From: Ligilactobacillus faecis
GTDB taxonomy: Bacteria > Bacillota > Bacilli > Lactobacillales > Lactobacillaceae
DNA length: 64,000 nt
Assembly: GCF_029889745.1 (NCBI RefSeq)
Contig: NZ_CP123639.1
Span: 782,501 to 846,500, forward strand
Direction of reading: 5' to 3'
Below, piece by piece: positions 1 to 8,132 of this stretch; the stretch's first letter is position 1; every line of letters starts with the position of its first letter. The notes beneath the pieces are model-generated. The model did not search any database, was not told the origin of the DNA, and saw nothing but the letters and a program-made list of their open reading frames with translations. The translations under genes and the position numbers were made by a program.

Positions 1-2
1 TC

Positions 3-818
3 GAATATTTGCGCCAAAAGGCAGGTTTTTACGATCCGTGGTACGTTCAATATTGGCATTGGATCGTACGCTTATTTCACGGTGATCTAGGTCTGAGCTA
101 CCAATTTAAGATCCCAGTGACTCGTTTATTAGCCCAACGGATCAGTAATACATTGTGGCTTTCGCTTTTGACGATGATCTTGAGCTACTTATTTGCGTTA
201 CCTTTAGGGGTGATCGCGGGAAGGTATGAGAACACTTCACGTGATAAATTGATCCAACTGTACTCATTTATCACATATGCGATCCCAGCTTTTATCTTCT
301 ACTTATTAGGGATCTATATTTTTGGCTATAAGCTCAAATGGTTTCCAACATCAGGCTCAGTCAGTGTAGATGTCAACGGAGGTTTAGCTTATTTCTTTAG
401 TCGGATCGATCATATGCTGTTGCCTGCGATCTTGATGGCTTTGATCAGTACAACAGCAGTCGTGCAATACCTTAGAAGTGAGATCATCGATAATTCTAAA
501 CAAGACTACGTTAAAACGGCTTTAGCCAAAGGTGTACCAGAGAGTGTTGTTTTTCGCAAACATATCTTTCGCAATTCATTACTGCCGATCGCAGCCTTTT
601 TAGGTTATTCGATCACAGGGCTTTTAGGGGGCTCGATCTTTGTTGAAACGATCTTTGGCTACCCAGGTATGGGGCTCTTATTTATGGACTCGATCACAGG
701 ACGCGATTATTCAGTGATCACGGTTTTAGTTCTTTTATATGGGATCTTGACTTTGATCGGTTCTTTATTGTCAGATATCATTTTAAGTCTTGTTGATCCA
801 CGTGTACGGATCGATTAG
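3..818 (+). CDS. oppB: oligopeptide ABC transporter permease OppB (5' partial)
   Basis: Inner permease of a peptide importer (OppB/DppB family). The reading frame is open from base 3, so the start codon and about 40-50 residues with the first membrane segment lie upstream; the TTG at 9 is an internal Leu. The visible part begins with the periplasmic-loop pattern DPWYVQYWHW...GDLGLSY typical of OppB, followed by about five hydrophobic segments and the EAA loop (KTALAKGVPESVVFRKHIF, about residues 168-186) that docks on the ATPase. The stop is followed 10 bases later by oppC. The ATPase genes are not in the window and may lie upstream. Family assignment is firm; substrate is inferred. Confidence 0.93.
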   Translation, partial: EYLRQKAGFYDPWYVQYWHWIVRLFHGDLGLSYQFKIPVTRLLAQRISNTLWLSLLTMILSYLFALPLGVIAGRYENTSRDKLIQLYSFITYAIPAFIFYLLGIYIFGYKLKWFPTSGSVSVDVNGGLAYFFSRIDHMLLPAILMALISTTAVVQYLRSEIIDNSKQDYVKTALAKGVPESVVFRKHIFRNSLLPIAAFLGYSITGLLGGSIFVETIFGYPGMGLLFMDSITGRDYSVITVLVLLYGILTLIGSLLSDIILSLVDPRVRID

Positions 819-828
819 GGGGGATTTT

Positions 829-1695
829 ATGGGGAGATCTTCAAATTTAAAAATGATCGTTCGTGAATTCAAACAAGATAAAACGGCGACTGTTTTTTTT
901 CTTAGTTTGACGCTTTTGATCGCCGTGATCTTTGTGTGGGCGGCTTGTTTAGATACGAATAAGATCATGACTGTCGATATTTTGAATCAATATGCACCCC
1001 CAGGTAAAGATGGGATGCTTTTAGGAAGTGAACAAGGTGGGAGAAATATTTTATATTTGCTTGTCGTGGGGACGCGCAATTCACTTTCGATCGGTTTTGC
1101 AGTTACATTGTTATCACAAGTGATCGGGATCAGTTTTGGACTGATCGCAGGTTACTACGGTGGCAAAGTCGATAACGCGATGATGCGTTTCTTAGATTTC
1201 ATGATGACCTTACCGATGTTGATGTTGATCATCGTGATCGTTTCGATCATTCCAAATTATAGTATGACAAGTTTTGTTTTGATCATGTCAGCTTTTTATT
1301 GGATCGGAACAGCACGTTTGATCCGTTCAAGAACATTAGCAGAGGCTAACAAAGAATACATTTTAGCATCAAAAACGCTAGGAACGAGCGATCTGGTCAT
1401 TATTTTCCGGGAATTGTTGCCCAATCTTAGTTCGTTGATCATCGTTGAAGCGATCTTGAATCTGACATCAAATATCGGGATCGAAGTTGGCCTCTCCTTT
1501 TTAGGGTTTGGGCTTCCCGAGTCAGTTCCGAGTTTAGGAACTTTGATCGGTTATGCGCAAGAGCCAGAGATCTTGACAGGAAAAATTTGGGTCTGGCTTC
1601 CAGCAGCATTATTGATCTTGTTTTTCTGTGTTGGGTTCAGTTATATCGGTAATGTGATCCGGCGGGCTTTTGATGCACGGCAACGCCTAGGATAG
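829..1695 (+). CDS. oppC: oligopeptide ABC transporter permease OppC
   Basis: Second permease of the peptide importer, partner of the upstream OppB. ATG 829 is chosen because AGGGGGG lies 5-6 bases upstream and the protein then starts with a short cytoplasmic tail before membrane segment 1 (about residues 20-42), as in OppC; the longer frame from 790 would overlap oppB. Length 288 aa is normal. The EAA loop (EYILASKTLGTSDLVIIFRE) lies near residues 180-200 and the end RRAFDARQRL matches the usual OppC tail (...DPR). Ends 15 bases before oppA, so it is co-transcribed. Confidence 0.93.
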   Translation: MGRSSNLKMIVREFKQDKTATVFFLSLTLLIAVIFVWAACLDTNKIMTVDILNQYAPPGKDGMLLGSEQGGRNILYLLVVGTRNSLSIGFAVTLLSQVIGISFGLIAGYYGGKVDNAMMRFLDFMMTLPMLMLIIVIVSIIPNYSMTSFVLIMSAFYWIGTARLIRSRTLAEANKEYILASKTLGTSDLVIIFRELLPNLSSLIIVEAILNLTSNIGIEVGLSFLGFGLPESVPSLGTLIGYAQEPEILTGKIWVWLPAALLILFFCVGFSYIGNVIRRAFDARQRLG

Positions 1696-1710
1696 AAGGG
1701 GAAGATGAAT

Positions 1711-3429
1711 ATGTCAAAAAAATTATGGGAGGTAATGTTAGTAGTAGGTTTACTTATGTTTTTAGGGACTTTTACTGTTCAAGCTAATGAGTATCAAGCA
1801 AGTTATACACCTAAAGGATCTGTCAAAAAAGGAGGGACACTTAGAGTCGGTTATGTCAGTGATGATGCATTTAAGGGGATTTTTGCACAAGAATTGAGTA
1901 GTGACGGGCTCTCAAGTAATGTCAGTCAGTTTGGAACGATCCCGTTATTTAAGGCAGATCGAAACGATCACTATACAAAAGGTGGTTTAGCAGATCTTGC
2001 TTTTGATCGGAAAGCCAAAACAGCCACTGTTACGATCAAGCCTAAGACACGTTGGTCAGATGGAGCGCAAGTTACAGCACGCGATCTCGTCTTTGCTTAC
2101 GAACTGTTGGCTTCACCTAAGACTAATTCTCCGTATTATAGTGAGAAACTTGAAAATATTAAAGGGATGCATGCCTTTCATACTGGGCAAGCGCAACAGA
2201 TCAAAGGGTTAGAAGTTAAAGGAGAAAAGCAATTGGTGCTCCATTTTAAAGACTTTGTTCCGGGGATCGAATATGCAGGATCAGGCTATCTTTGGTCTGT
2301 CGCTGAACCATATCATTATTTAAAAGATATTCCACTTGACCAGTTAGCACAAAGTGATCGGATCAGCGAACATGCGCTTTTTTATGGACCCTTTAAACTT
2401 GAAAAGATGATCCCAGGTGAAGTGACTAAATGGGGACGCAATAAATATTATGGGGGCACGCCTGCAAAATTATCAGGTATCACGCTTGAAATCGTCCCTT
2501 CAGCCCAAGCAGGACAAGCGCTCAAACTCAGAAAATATGATCTGTTTTATAACGCTGAAGCAGTTCAAAATATTGCCAGAGCAACAAAAGCTTATCAGAT
2601 ATTAGGTAGTTTGACACCTGATTATACGTATCTTGGTTTTAAAGTTGGACATAAAAATGCAGCTGGGGAGAGTGTAATGGATAAAGACTCCCCTTTAGCT
2701 GATCGAGCTCTGCGGCAAGCCTTAGCCTATGCGATGAATACAAAGCAGATCGTAAAAAAACTCAGCAGTGGATTGATGGTCCCGGCGACAAGTGTAGTCT
2801 CACCAGCTTACGGCCCATATCACGACGAGAAGTTAAAGGCTTATCCGTTTGATCTAAAAAAAGCTGACCAGTTATTAGATCAGGCTGGTTACAAGTGGGG
2901 AAAAGACGGTTATCGTCTGCGCCCAAATGGTGAAAAGCTGAATTTAGTCATCATGGCTTCTGGCGGGAAAAAGTGGGCAATACTGTTACAAAATTATCGT
3001 CAACTTTGGAAAAAGATCGGGGTCAAAGTCACGCTTTATGGTGACCGTATCCAAGAACCAAATGTCTTTCATGAGAAATTACACAGCGATAACACAAAAT
3101 TTGATATGTGGTTAGGAACATGGAGTTTAAATGCTGAACCTACCGCGGTAACAATGTTATATACACGAGATTCACCTTTGAACTATGGAAATTTTGCAAC
3201 AAAAGAAAATCAAGCATTGATCGCTTCACTTGATTCCAAGCGGGCTTTTGAGAGTAACTATCGCATCAAACAGCTCAATAAATGGCAAGCGTATATGAAA
3301 AAAGAAGCTTTCGTCATTCCAATGATGAACATGTACCGCTTAGTGATCGTTTCAGATCATGTTTCGGGGATGGAACTTGACACAAATAGATACGACATTT
3401 GGGGAAATGTCGGATTAGTAGCTGATTAA
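1711..3429 (+). CDS. oppA: peptide-binding protein OppA, copy 1
   Basis: Family 5 extracellular solute-binding protein that captures peptides for OppBC. It has an N-terminal signal segment (about residues 4-25, ending VQA), then the family hallmark KKGGTLRVGYVSD, WSDG...ARDLVFAYE near residue 120, and LRQALAYAMN near 340. ATG 1711 is preferred over ATG 1705 because AAGGGG at 1696-1701 is then 9 bases away. No cysteine occurs in the signal region, so it is not a standard lipoprotein, unlike most Gram-positive OppA proteins. It follows oppC by 15 bases and is homologous to the three copies at 4597-9872, but more divergent from them than they are from each other. Confidence 0.92.
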   Translation: MSKKLWEVMLVVGLLMFLGTFTVQANEYQASYTPKGSVKKGGTLRVGYVSDDAFKGIFAQELSSDGLSSNVSQFGTIPLFKADRNDHYTKGGLADLAFDRKAKTATVTIKPKTRWSDGAQVTARDLVFAYELLASPKTNSPYYSEKLENIKGMHAFHTGQAQQIKGLEVKGEKQLVLHFKDFVPGIEYAGSGYLWSVAEPYHYLKDIPLDQLAQSDRISEHALFYGPFKLEKMIPGEVTKWGRNKYYGGTPAKLSGITLEIVPSAQAGQALKLRKYDLFYNAEAVQNIARATKAYQILGSLTPDYTYLGFKVGHKNAAGESVMDKDSPLADRALRQALAYAMNTKQIVKKLSSGLMVPATSVVSPAYGPYHDEKLKAYPFDLKKADQLLDQAGYKWGKDGYRLRPNGEKLNLVIMASGGKKWAILLQNYRQLWKKIGVKVTLYGDRIQEPNVFHEKLHSDNTKFDMWLGTWSLNAEPTAVTMLYTRDSPLNYGNFATKENQALIASLDSKRAFESNYRIKQLNKWQAYMKKEAFVIPMMNMYRLVIVSDHVSGMELDTNRYDIWGNVGLVAD

Positions 3430-3500
3430 CGGAGAAAAAGGAAAGTAGCCGAGCGTTAAAGTATCTACGTGTTAAAATCAAAGCTGTGGAGGTAGAAAAG

Positions 3501-4250
3501 ATGCAAATAATAATCTCACCAGCAAAGAAGATGTTGACACAAAATGATGACTTTTTAAGTCGAACAAGCCCGTGTTTTGAAGCTGAAGCAGACCAGATCA
3601 CAAAGATCTTACAAAGTTATTCAAAAGAAGAGCTAAAAAAACTTTGGGGCTGTAGCGATCAGCTTGTTTTCAAAAATTACACGTTGCTTCATGGGCCAAA
3701 ACTGAGTAAACAACCTGCCTTGTTTGCGTATGTAGGATTACAGTATCAAGCTTTAGCACCAGATCTTTTAGAAGATGCAGCATTAGCTTATTTGAGTGAA
3801 CATTTAAAAATATTATCTGGGTTATATGGGATTTTACGTCCATTTGACGGGATCAGACCCTATCGTTTGGAAATGCAGGCAAAATTAAAGATCGGTCAAG
3901 CTAAAGATCTCTATGCTTTTTGGGGCGCTAAGCTGTATCGAACACTTTATGAAAAAGATCAAGTCGTGATCAATTTAGCTTCAAAAGAATATGCCAAAAG
4001 TATCACTAAATATTTACGTCCGCATGATCGGTTCATTACGTGTATTTTTGGAGAAGAGCAAGCTGGTCAGATCGTACAAAAAGCAACTAAGGTCAAAAAA
4101 GCTCGGGGAGAGATGGTACGGTTTTTGGCGCAAAATAATGTGACTGATTTAGAACAACTCAAAACTTTTGACGGACTAGGATATCAGTTCGACCAAAAAC
4201 GTTCAACGGCGACACAATATATTTTTATACAACAAAATAAGTTATTTTGA
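3501..4250 (+). CDS. yaaA: YaaA/UPF0246 family peroxide-stress protein
   Basis: YaaA-family protein, in E. coli linked to lowering free iron and DNA damage during peroxide stress. Recognised by the N-terminal ISPAKKM motif (residues 4-10), SGLYGILRPFDGIRPYRLEM in the middle and NLASKEYAK in the second half; 249 aa is the usual family length. ATG 3501 has GGAGG at 3488-3492, eight bases upstream; the in-frame GTG 3486 overlaps that ribosome site and is unlikely. It sits between oppA copies 1 and 2 with gaps of about 70 and 350 bases, so it may share the opp transcript. No functional link to peptide uptake is evident. Confidence 0.93.
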   Translation: MQIIISPAKKMLTQNDDFLSRTSPCFEAEADQITKILQSYSKEELKKLWGCSDQLVFKNYTLLHGPKLSKQPALFAYVGLQYQALAPDLLEDAALAYLSEHLKILSGLYGILRPFDGIRPYRLEMQAKLKIGQAKDLYAFWGAKLYRTLYEKDQVVINLASKEYAKSITKYLRPHDRFITCIFGEEQAGQIVQKATKVKKARGEMVRFLAQNNVTDLEQLKTFDGLGYQFDQKRSTATQYIFIQQNKLF

Positions 4251-4596
4251 CTGTTAGGGGATAGTCGATGACTTGTAGTAAAGAATAGGGAGGTGATACA
4301 AAGTATCGCCTAATGTTATGTAATATTTATAGAAAAGGTGAAATGTGAGGTAAATATTATGGCAAGACTAAGTGAAGGGACTAAATGTCAAGTTTAGTTC
4401 AAATTTCGCTGATCCGCATAAGGGGAAAAAGGCGTTTTTCTAAAACTAGGCGAATAATGCAGTAGTATTATCACGATCGGGGGACTTGTAATACTTGTGT
4501 TAAGGAAAGTAAATAAAATTAAGGAGGGGAGTATATAATTCTTTTCTCAAATATAATTTTGGTTTATGTTTGTTCACATTTTATATAGCAAAAACA
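4251..4596 (+). other. gene-free gap with orphan ribosome sites and a decayed-looking ORF
   Basis: No intact gene of ordinary size. Three strong Shine-Dalgarno-like stretches occur (GGGAGGTGAT near 4289, GTGAGGT near 4346, AAGGAGGGG at 4521-4529), but only two tiny ORFs follow: ATG 4314 (11 codons) and ATG 4359 (12 codons). The frame of the latter, after several stops, encodes a hydrophobic stretch with a basic tail (SSIITIGGLVILVLRKVNK, about 4459-4515), like a worn-out small membrane protein. A hairpin GGTGATAC/GTATCGCC lies at about 4292-4310. Two TATAAT boxes (4534-4539, 4552-4557) precede oppA copy 2, without good -35 boxes. Confidence 0.4.
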
Positions 4597-6336
4597 ATGA
4601 AGAAAAAAAGAGTTAGTTGGCTAGTGCCACTAGTCTGTGTGGGGACATTATTGGTACAAAGTAATTTTGCAAGAAGTGTTTTAGCAGTCGAATTGCCTGT
4701 CAAGACGCATGATACGCGTCCAGTCAAACAAGGAGGTACACTGCATGTGGGGATGGTCAGTGATACTTCTTTTAAAGGTGTCTTTTCGCGTGAATTAAAT
4801 AATGATGCCGCTACAACAACAGCGACAGAGTTTGCAGTTCCAGGCCTATACCGGGGAAATAAAAATTATCAATACGTTAAAGGAGGCTTAGCTGACCTGA
4901 CTTTTGATTGGCAAAAAAAGACGATCACAGCTAAAGTTTCCCCTAAAGCTAAATGGTCCGATGGGAAACCGTTGACATCGCGTGATCTGGCCTTTTCATA
5001 CGAAGTTTTAGGCAATAAAGATAGTGGTTCAGGTCGCTATAATGAGTCATTTGAAGAGATCGAAGGGATGAAAGAATACCACTTAGGACAAGCGCAAAAG
5101 ATCTCGGGGCTGGAAGAAAAAGATGCTAAAACGTTAGTGATCCATTACAAAGCAATGCATCCGGCGATGCGTTTTCAAGGTTCGAAATATCTTTCGGGAA
5201 CTGCCTTACCATACCATTATTTGAAAGATATTCCGATGAATAAATTGGCTGCAAGCGATGAATTGCGCAAAAAGCCACTTTCGTATGGGGCCTTTGCAGT
5301 TAAAAAGATCGTACCTGGAGAAACGATCGAATATGTTGCTAATAAGTATTACGTCAAACGGCCTAAATTATCTAAATTGACTTTTGAAGTCGTGTCAACT
5401 GCACAAGCGGCAGCAGCATTGAAAGCTAAGAAGTTTGATATGTTACTAGAGGAACCAAGTGGTGTTTATGCTAAAGTCAAAGATCTCAAAGATTTTACGG
5501 TCTTAGGTCAAAAAGACTTGGGTTACTCATATTTAGGTTTTAAGGTAGGGCATGTCGATCAAGCGGGTGTCAGTCAGATGACTAAAGGAGCAGCTGTCGG
5601 TGACCGCACTTTGCGCCAAGCGATGGCGTATGCGATGAATGTTGATCAAGTGTTAAAAAAATTTGGTTACGGTTTGAGTTATCGAGCAACGACGATCGTA
5701 CCTGATGCCTTTGGCAAATATCATGATAGCAAAGTCAAAGGATATCCATATGATATGCAAAAAGCCAATACTTTATTAGATAAAGCCGGATATAAACGGC
5801 AAAAAGATGGGTATCGGACTCGTCCGAACGGCAAACCTTTGAAGCTCAAATTGCTAGCTTATCGTGGAAGTAAAGATTTTGAAGCTATTGTGCAAAACTA
5901 CCTAGAACAGTGGAAAAAATTAGGTGTTCGGGTCGAATTGGTCAATGGTCGATTACAAGATTATCATACAGTGACTGACAAAGTCTTAAATGATAGCCGT
6001 AATTTTGATATGTGGATGTTAGGCTGGTCTGTTGGAGCTGAACCGACAATGCATGCGCTCAGCTATCTCCCTAAAGCTCCATATAATTTTGGACATTTTG
6101 CCACAAAGGAGAATACAGAATTGATCGATTCATTTACGCGCTCCCCAAAAGCCTTTGATCAAAAATACTTACTACAACAATTTTACAAATGGCAAGCATA
6201 CATGGAAAAAGAAGCTTTCATATTGCCACTTAGCAATGATTATGCGACAGTTCCAGTTGCCAAAGATGTCGCAGGTGTCACGCTTGAAAACGGAAAAGAT
6301 TACTATATGTGGTCAGAAGTCGGCTTTACTAAATAA
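4597..6336 (+). CDS. oppA: peptide-binding protein OppA, copy 2
   Basis: Family 5 solute-binding protein, closely similar to copies 3 and 4. A signal segment (residues about 6-35) ends with SVLA; mature hallmarks are KQGGTLHVGMVSD, WSDGKPLTSRDLAFSYE near 130, LRQAMAYAMNVDQV and MWMLGWSVGAEPT near 480. The one cysteine in the signal (LVCVGTLLVQ) is preceded by V, not A/G/S, so no lipobox. ATG 4597 aligns with the starts of copies 3 and 4, but has no ribosome site in front of it; the strong AAGGAGGGG at 4521-4529 is about 67 bases away. In-frame TTG 4570 has none either. The start is therefore uncertain. Confidence 0.88.
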   Translation: MKKKRVSWLVPLVCVGTLLVQSNFARSVLAVELPVKTHDTRPVKQGGTLHVGMVSDTSFKGVFSRELNNDAATTTATEFAVPGLYRGNKNYQYVKGGLADLTFDWQKKTITAKVSPKAKWSDGKPLTSRDLAFSYEVLGNKDSGSGRYNESFEEIEGMKEYHLGQAQKISGLEEKDAKTLVIHYKAMHPAMRFQGSKYLSGTALPYHYLKDIPMNKLAASDELRKKPLSYGAFAVKKIVPGETIEYVANKYYVKRPKLSKLTFEVVSTAQAAAALKAKKFDMLLEEPSGVYAKVKDLKDFTVLGQKDLGYSYLGFKVGHVDQAGVSQMTKGAAVGDRTLRQAMAYAMNVDQVLKKFGYGLSYRATTIVPDAFGKYHDSKVKGYPYDMQKANTLLDKAGYKRQKDGYRTRPNGKPLKLKLLAYRGSKDFEAIVQNYLEQWKKLGVRVELVNGRLQDYHTVTDKVLNDSRNFDMWMLGWSVGAEPTMHALSYLPKAPYNFGHFATKENTELIDSFTRSPKAFDQKYLLQQFYKWQAYMEKEAFILPLSNDYATVPVAKDVAGVTLENGKDYYMWSEVGFTK

Positions 6337-6360
6337 GCTACATGAGAAGGGGAAATGTTT

Positions 6361-8106
6361 ATGAAGAGGAAGAAAAAATCAAAATGGTGCGCGGTGCTAG
6401 TTTGTGTGGGGACCTTACTAGTTCAAAGTATTTTACCAACGTCGCTTGTATTGGCAACTGAGTTACCGCAAAAAATGCCAACAACACGTCCAGTTAAAAA
6501 AGGCGGGACGCTTCATCTTGGATTTGTCAGTGATACACCGTTTAAAGGGATCTTTGCTGAGGAGTTAAGTGATGATGCGGCAACTTCTTCGGCAGCAAGC
6601 TTTGCGATCCCTAGTCTTTTTCGGAGTAATAGTGAGCACAATTATGCTAAAGGTGGGTTAGCTGATCTAAGTATCGATTGGAAGAAAAAAACGATCACGG
6701 CTAAAGTTTCACCTAAAGCAAAGTGGTCTGATGGGCAACCGCTGACGGCACGCGATCTAGCTTTTTCGTATGAAGTTATCGCTAATAAAGATAGTGGTTC
6801 CCATCGATACAATGAGTCTTTAGCTGAGATCGAAGGAATGCAAGCGTATCACTTAGGACAAGCACAAAAGATCTCAGGGTTGGAAGAAAAAGATGCTAAA
6901 ACGTTAGTGATCCACTACCAGCAGATGCATCCAGCGATGAATATCAAAGGTTCAAAGTATCTTTCAAATACAGCTTTACCGTATCACTATTTGAAAGATA
7001 TCCCAATGGATAAGCTTGCTTCAAGTGATGAATTGCGCAAAAGACCCCTTTCGTATGGAGCGTTTGTAGCCCAAAAGATCGTACCTGGGGAAGCGATCGA
7101 ATATGTTCCCAATAAATATTTTATTAAAAAACCTAAACTCGATAAGCTACTTTTTGAAGTCGTAGCTACTTCGCAAGCAGCGGCTGCCTTAAAGGCTAGA
7201 AAGTTTGATGTTTTGATGAATGAACCAAGTAATGTCTATGCAAAAGTCAAAAAACTCAAAGATTATACAGTCTTAGGTGCAAGAGAGCTTTACTACTCAT
7301 ATTTAGGCTTTAAAGTTGGGCATGCTGATCAAGCTGGTGTGAGTGTCATGAATAAAAATTCAGTCGTTGCAGATCGAACTTTACGGCAAGCTATGGCATA
7401 TGCGATGAATGTCGATCAAGTTTCGAAAAAATTTGGTTCTGGGTTGAGCTATCGGGCAACGTCGATCGTACCTGATGCTTTTGGCAAATATCATGATAGC
7501 AAAGCCAAGGGTTATCCTTATGATATGAAGAAGGCAAATGCTTTACTAGATAAAGCTGGGTATAAACGGCAAAAAGACGGTTATCGAACACGACCAAACG
7601 GCAAACCTTTAACAGTTAGATTATTAGCTTACGAAGATAGTAATGATTTTGAAGCTGTCGTAGCTAATTATATCGAACAGTGGAAAAAATTGGGGGTCAG
7701 AGTCAAGTTAGTTCATGGTCGTTTCCAAGATTATAATGTGATGACTGAAATGTTGATCAATGATAGCTCAGCGTTTGACATGTGGATGCTAGCCTGGTCA
7801 GTTTCTTCTGAACCAACAGCCCATGCGGTTAGCTTTTTACCAAATGCTCCGTATAACTTTGGGCATTTTGCCACTAAAGAAAATACGGAATTGATCGATT
7901 CATTTACAAAGTCAAAAAAAGCGTTTAATGAAAAATATTTATTGAAGCAATTTTACAAATGGCAAGAATACATGGATCAAGAAGCGTTTATCGTCCCGCT
8001 TCAAAATACCCACACAACACTACCGGTGGCTAAAAATGTCCAAGGGATCGATCTTGAAGGTGGTAAGGGATATTACATGTGGACTGAAGTAGGATTTGCC
8101 AAGTAA
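6361..8106 (+). CDS. oppA: peptide-binding protein OppA, copy 3
   Basis: Third tandem family 5 peptide-binding protein, 18-24 bases after copy 2. Long blocks are shared with copy 2 (for example AYHLGQAQKISGLEEKDAKT and the RPNGKPL region), which points to recent tandem duplication. The signal segment ends LVLA; its cysteine context is VLVC, not a lipobox. ATG 6361 is chosen over ATG 6355 because AGAAGGGG (6346-6352) is then about 8 bases upstream. Same hallmarks: KKGGTLHLGFVSD, WSDGQPLTARDLAFSYE, LRQAMAYAMN. Differences cluster in ligand-contact regions such as 480-560, so peptide preference may differ from copy 2 (inference). Confidence 0.92.
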   Translation: MKRKKKSKWCAVLVCVGTLLVQSILPTSLVLATELPQKMPTTRPVKKGGTLHLGFVSDTPFKGIFAEELSDDAATSSAASFAIPSLFRSNSEHNYAKGGLADLSIDWKKKTITAKVSPKAKWSDGQPLTARDLAFSYEVIANKDSGSHRYNESLAEIEGMQAYHLGQAQKISGLEEKDAKTLVIHYQQMHPAMNIKGSKYLSNTALPYHYLKDIPMDKLASSDELRKRPLSYGAFVAQKIVPGEAIEYVPNKYFIKKPKLDKLLFEVVATSQAAAALKARKFDVLMNEPSNVYAKVKKLKDYTVLGARELYYSYLGFKVGHADQAGVSVMNKNSVVADRTLRQAMAYAMNVDQVSKKFGSGLSYRATSIVPDAFGKYHDSKAKGYPYDMKKANALLDKAGYKRQKDGYRTRPNGKPLTVRLLAYEDSNDFEAVVANYIEQWKKLGVRVKLVHGRFQDYNVMTEMLINDSSAFDMWMLAWSVSSEPTAHAVSFLPNAPYNFGHFATKENTELIDSFTKSKKAFNEKYLLKQFYKWQEYMDQEAFIVPLQNTHTTLPVAKNVQGIDLEGGKGYYMWTEVGFAK

Positions 8107-8132
8107 AATTTTAAAGGAGGTAGGACTTATTT

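Noticed and set aside
9-11. TTG at 9 as start of oppB
   Set aside because: The frame is open to the window edge and family members have about 40-50 residues before this Leu.
4314-4397. Two tiny ORFs of 11 and 12 codons as real peptides
   Set aside because: No family resemblance, no leader-peptide features, and they lie in a region that looks decayed.
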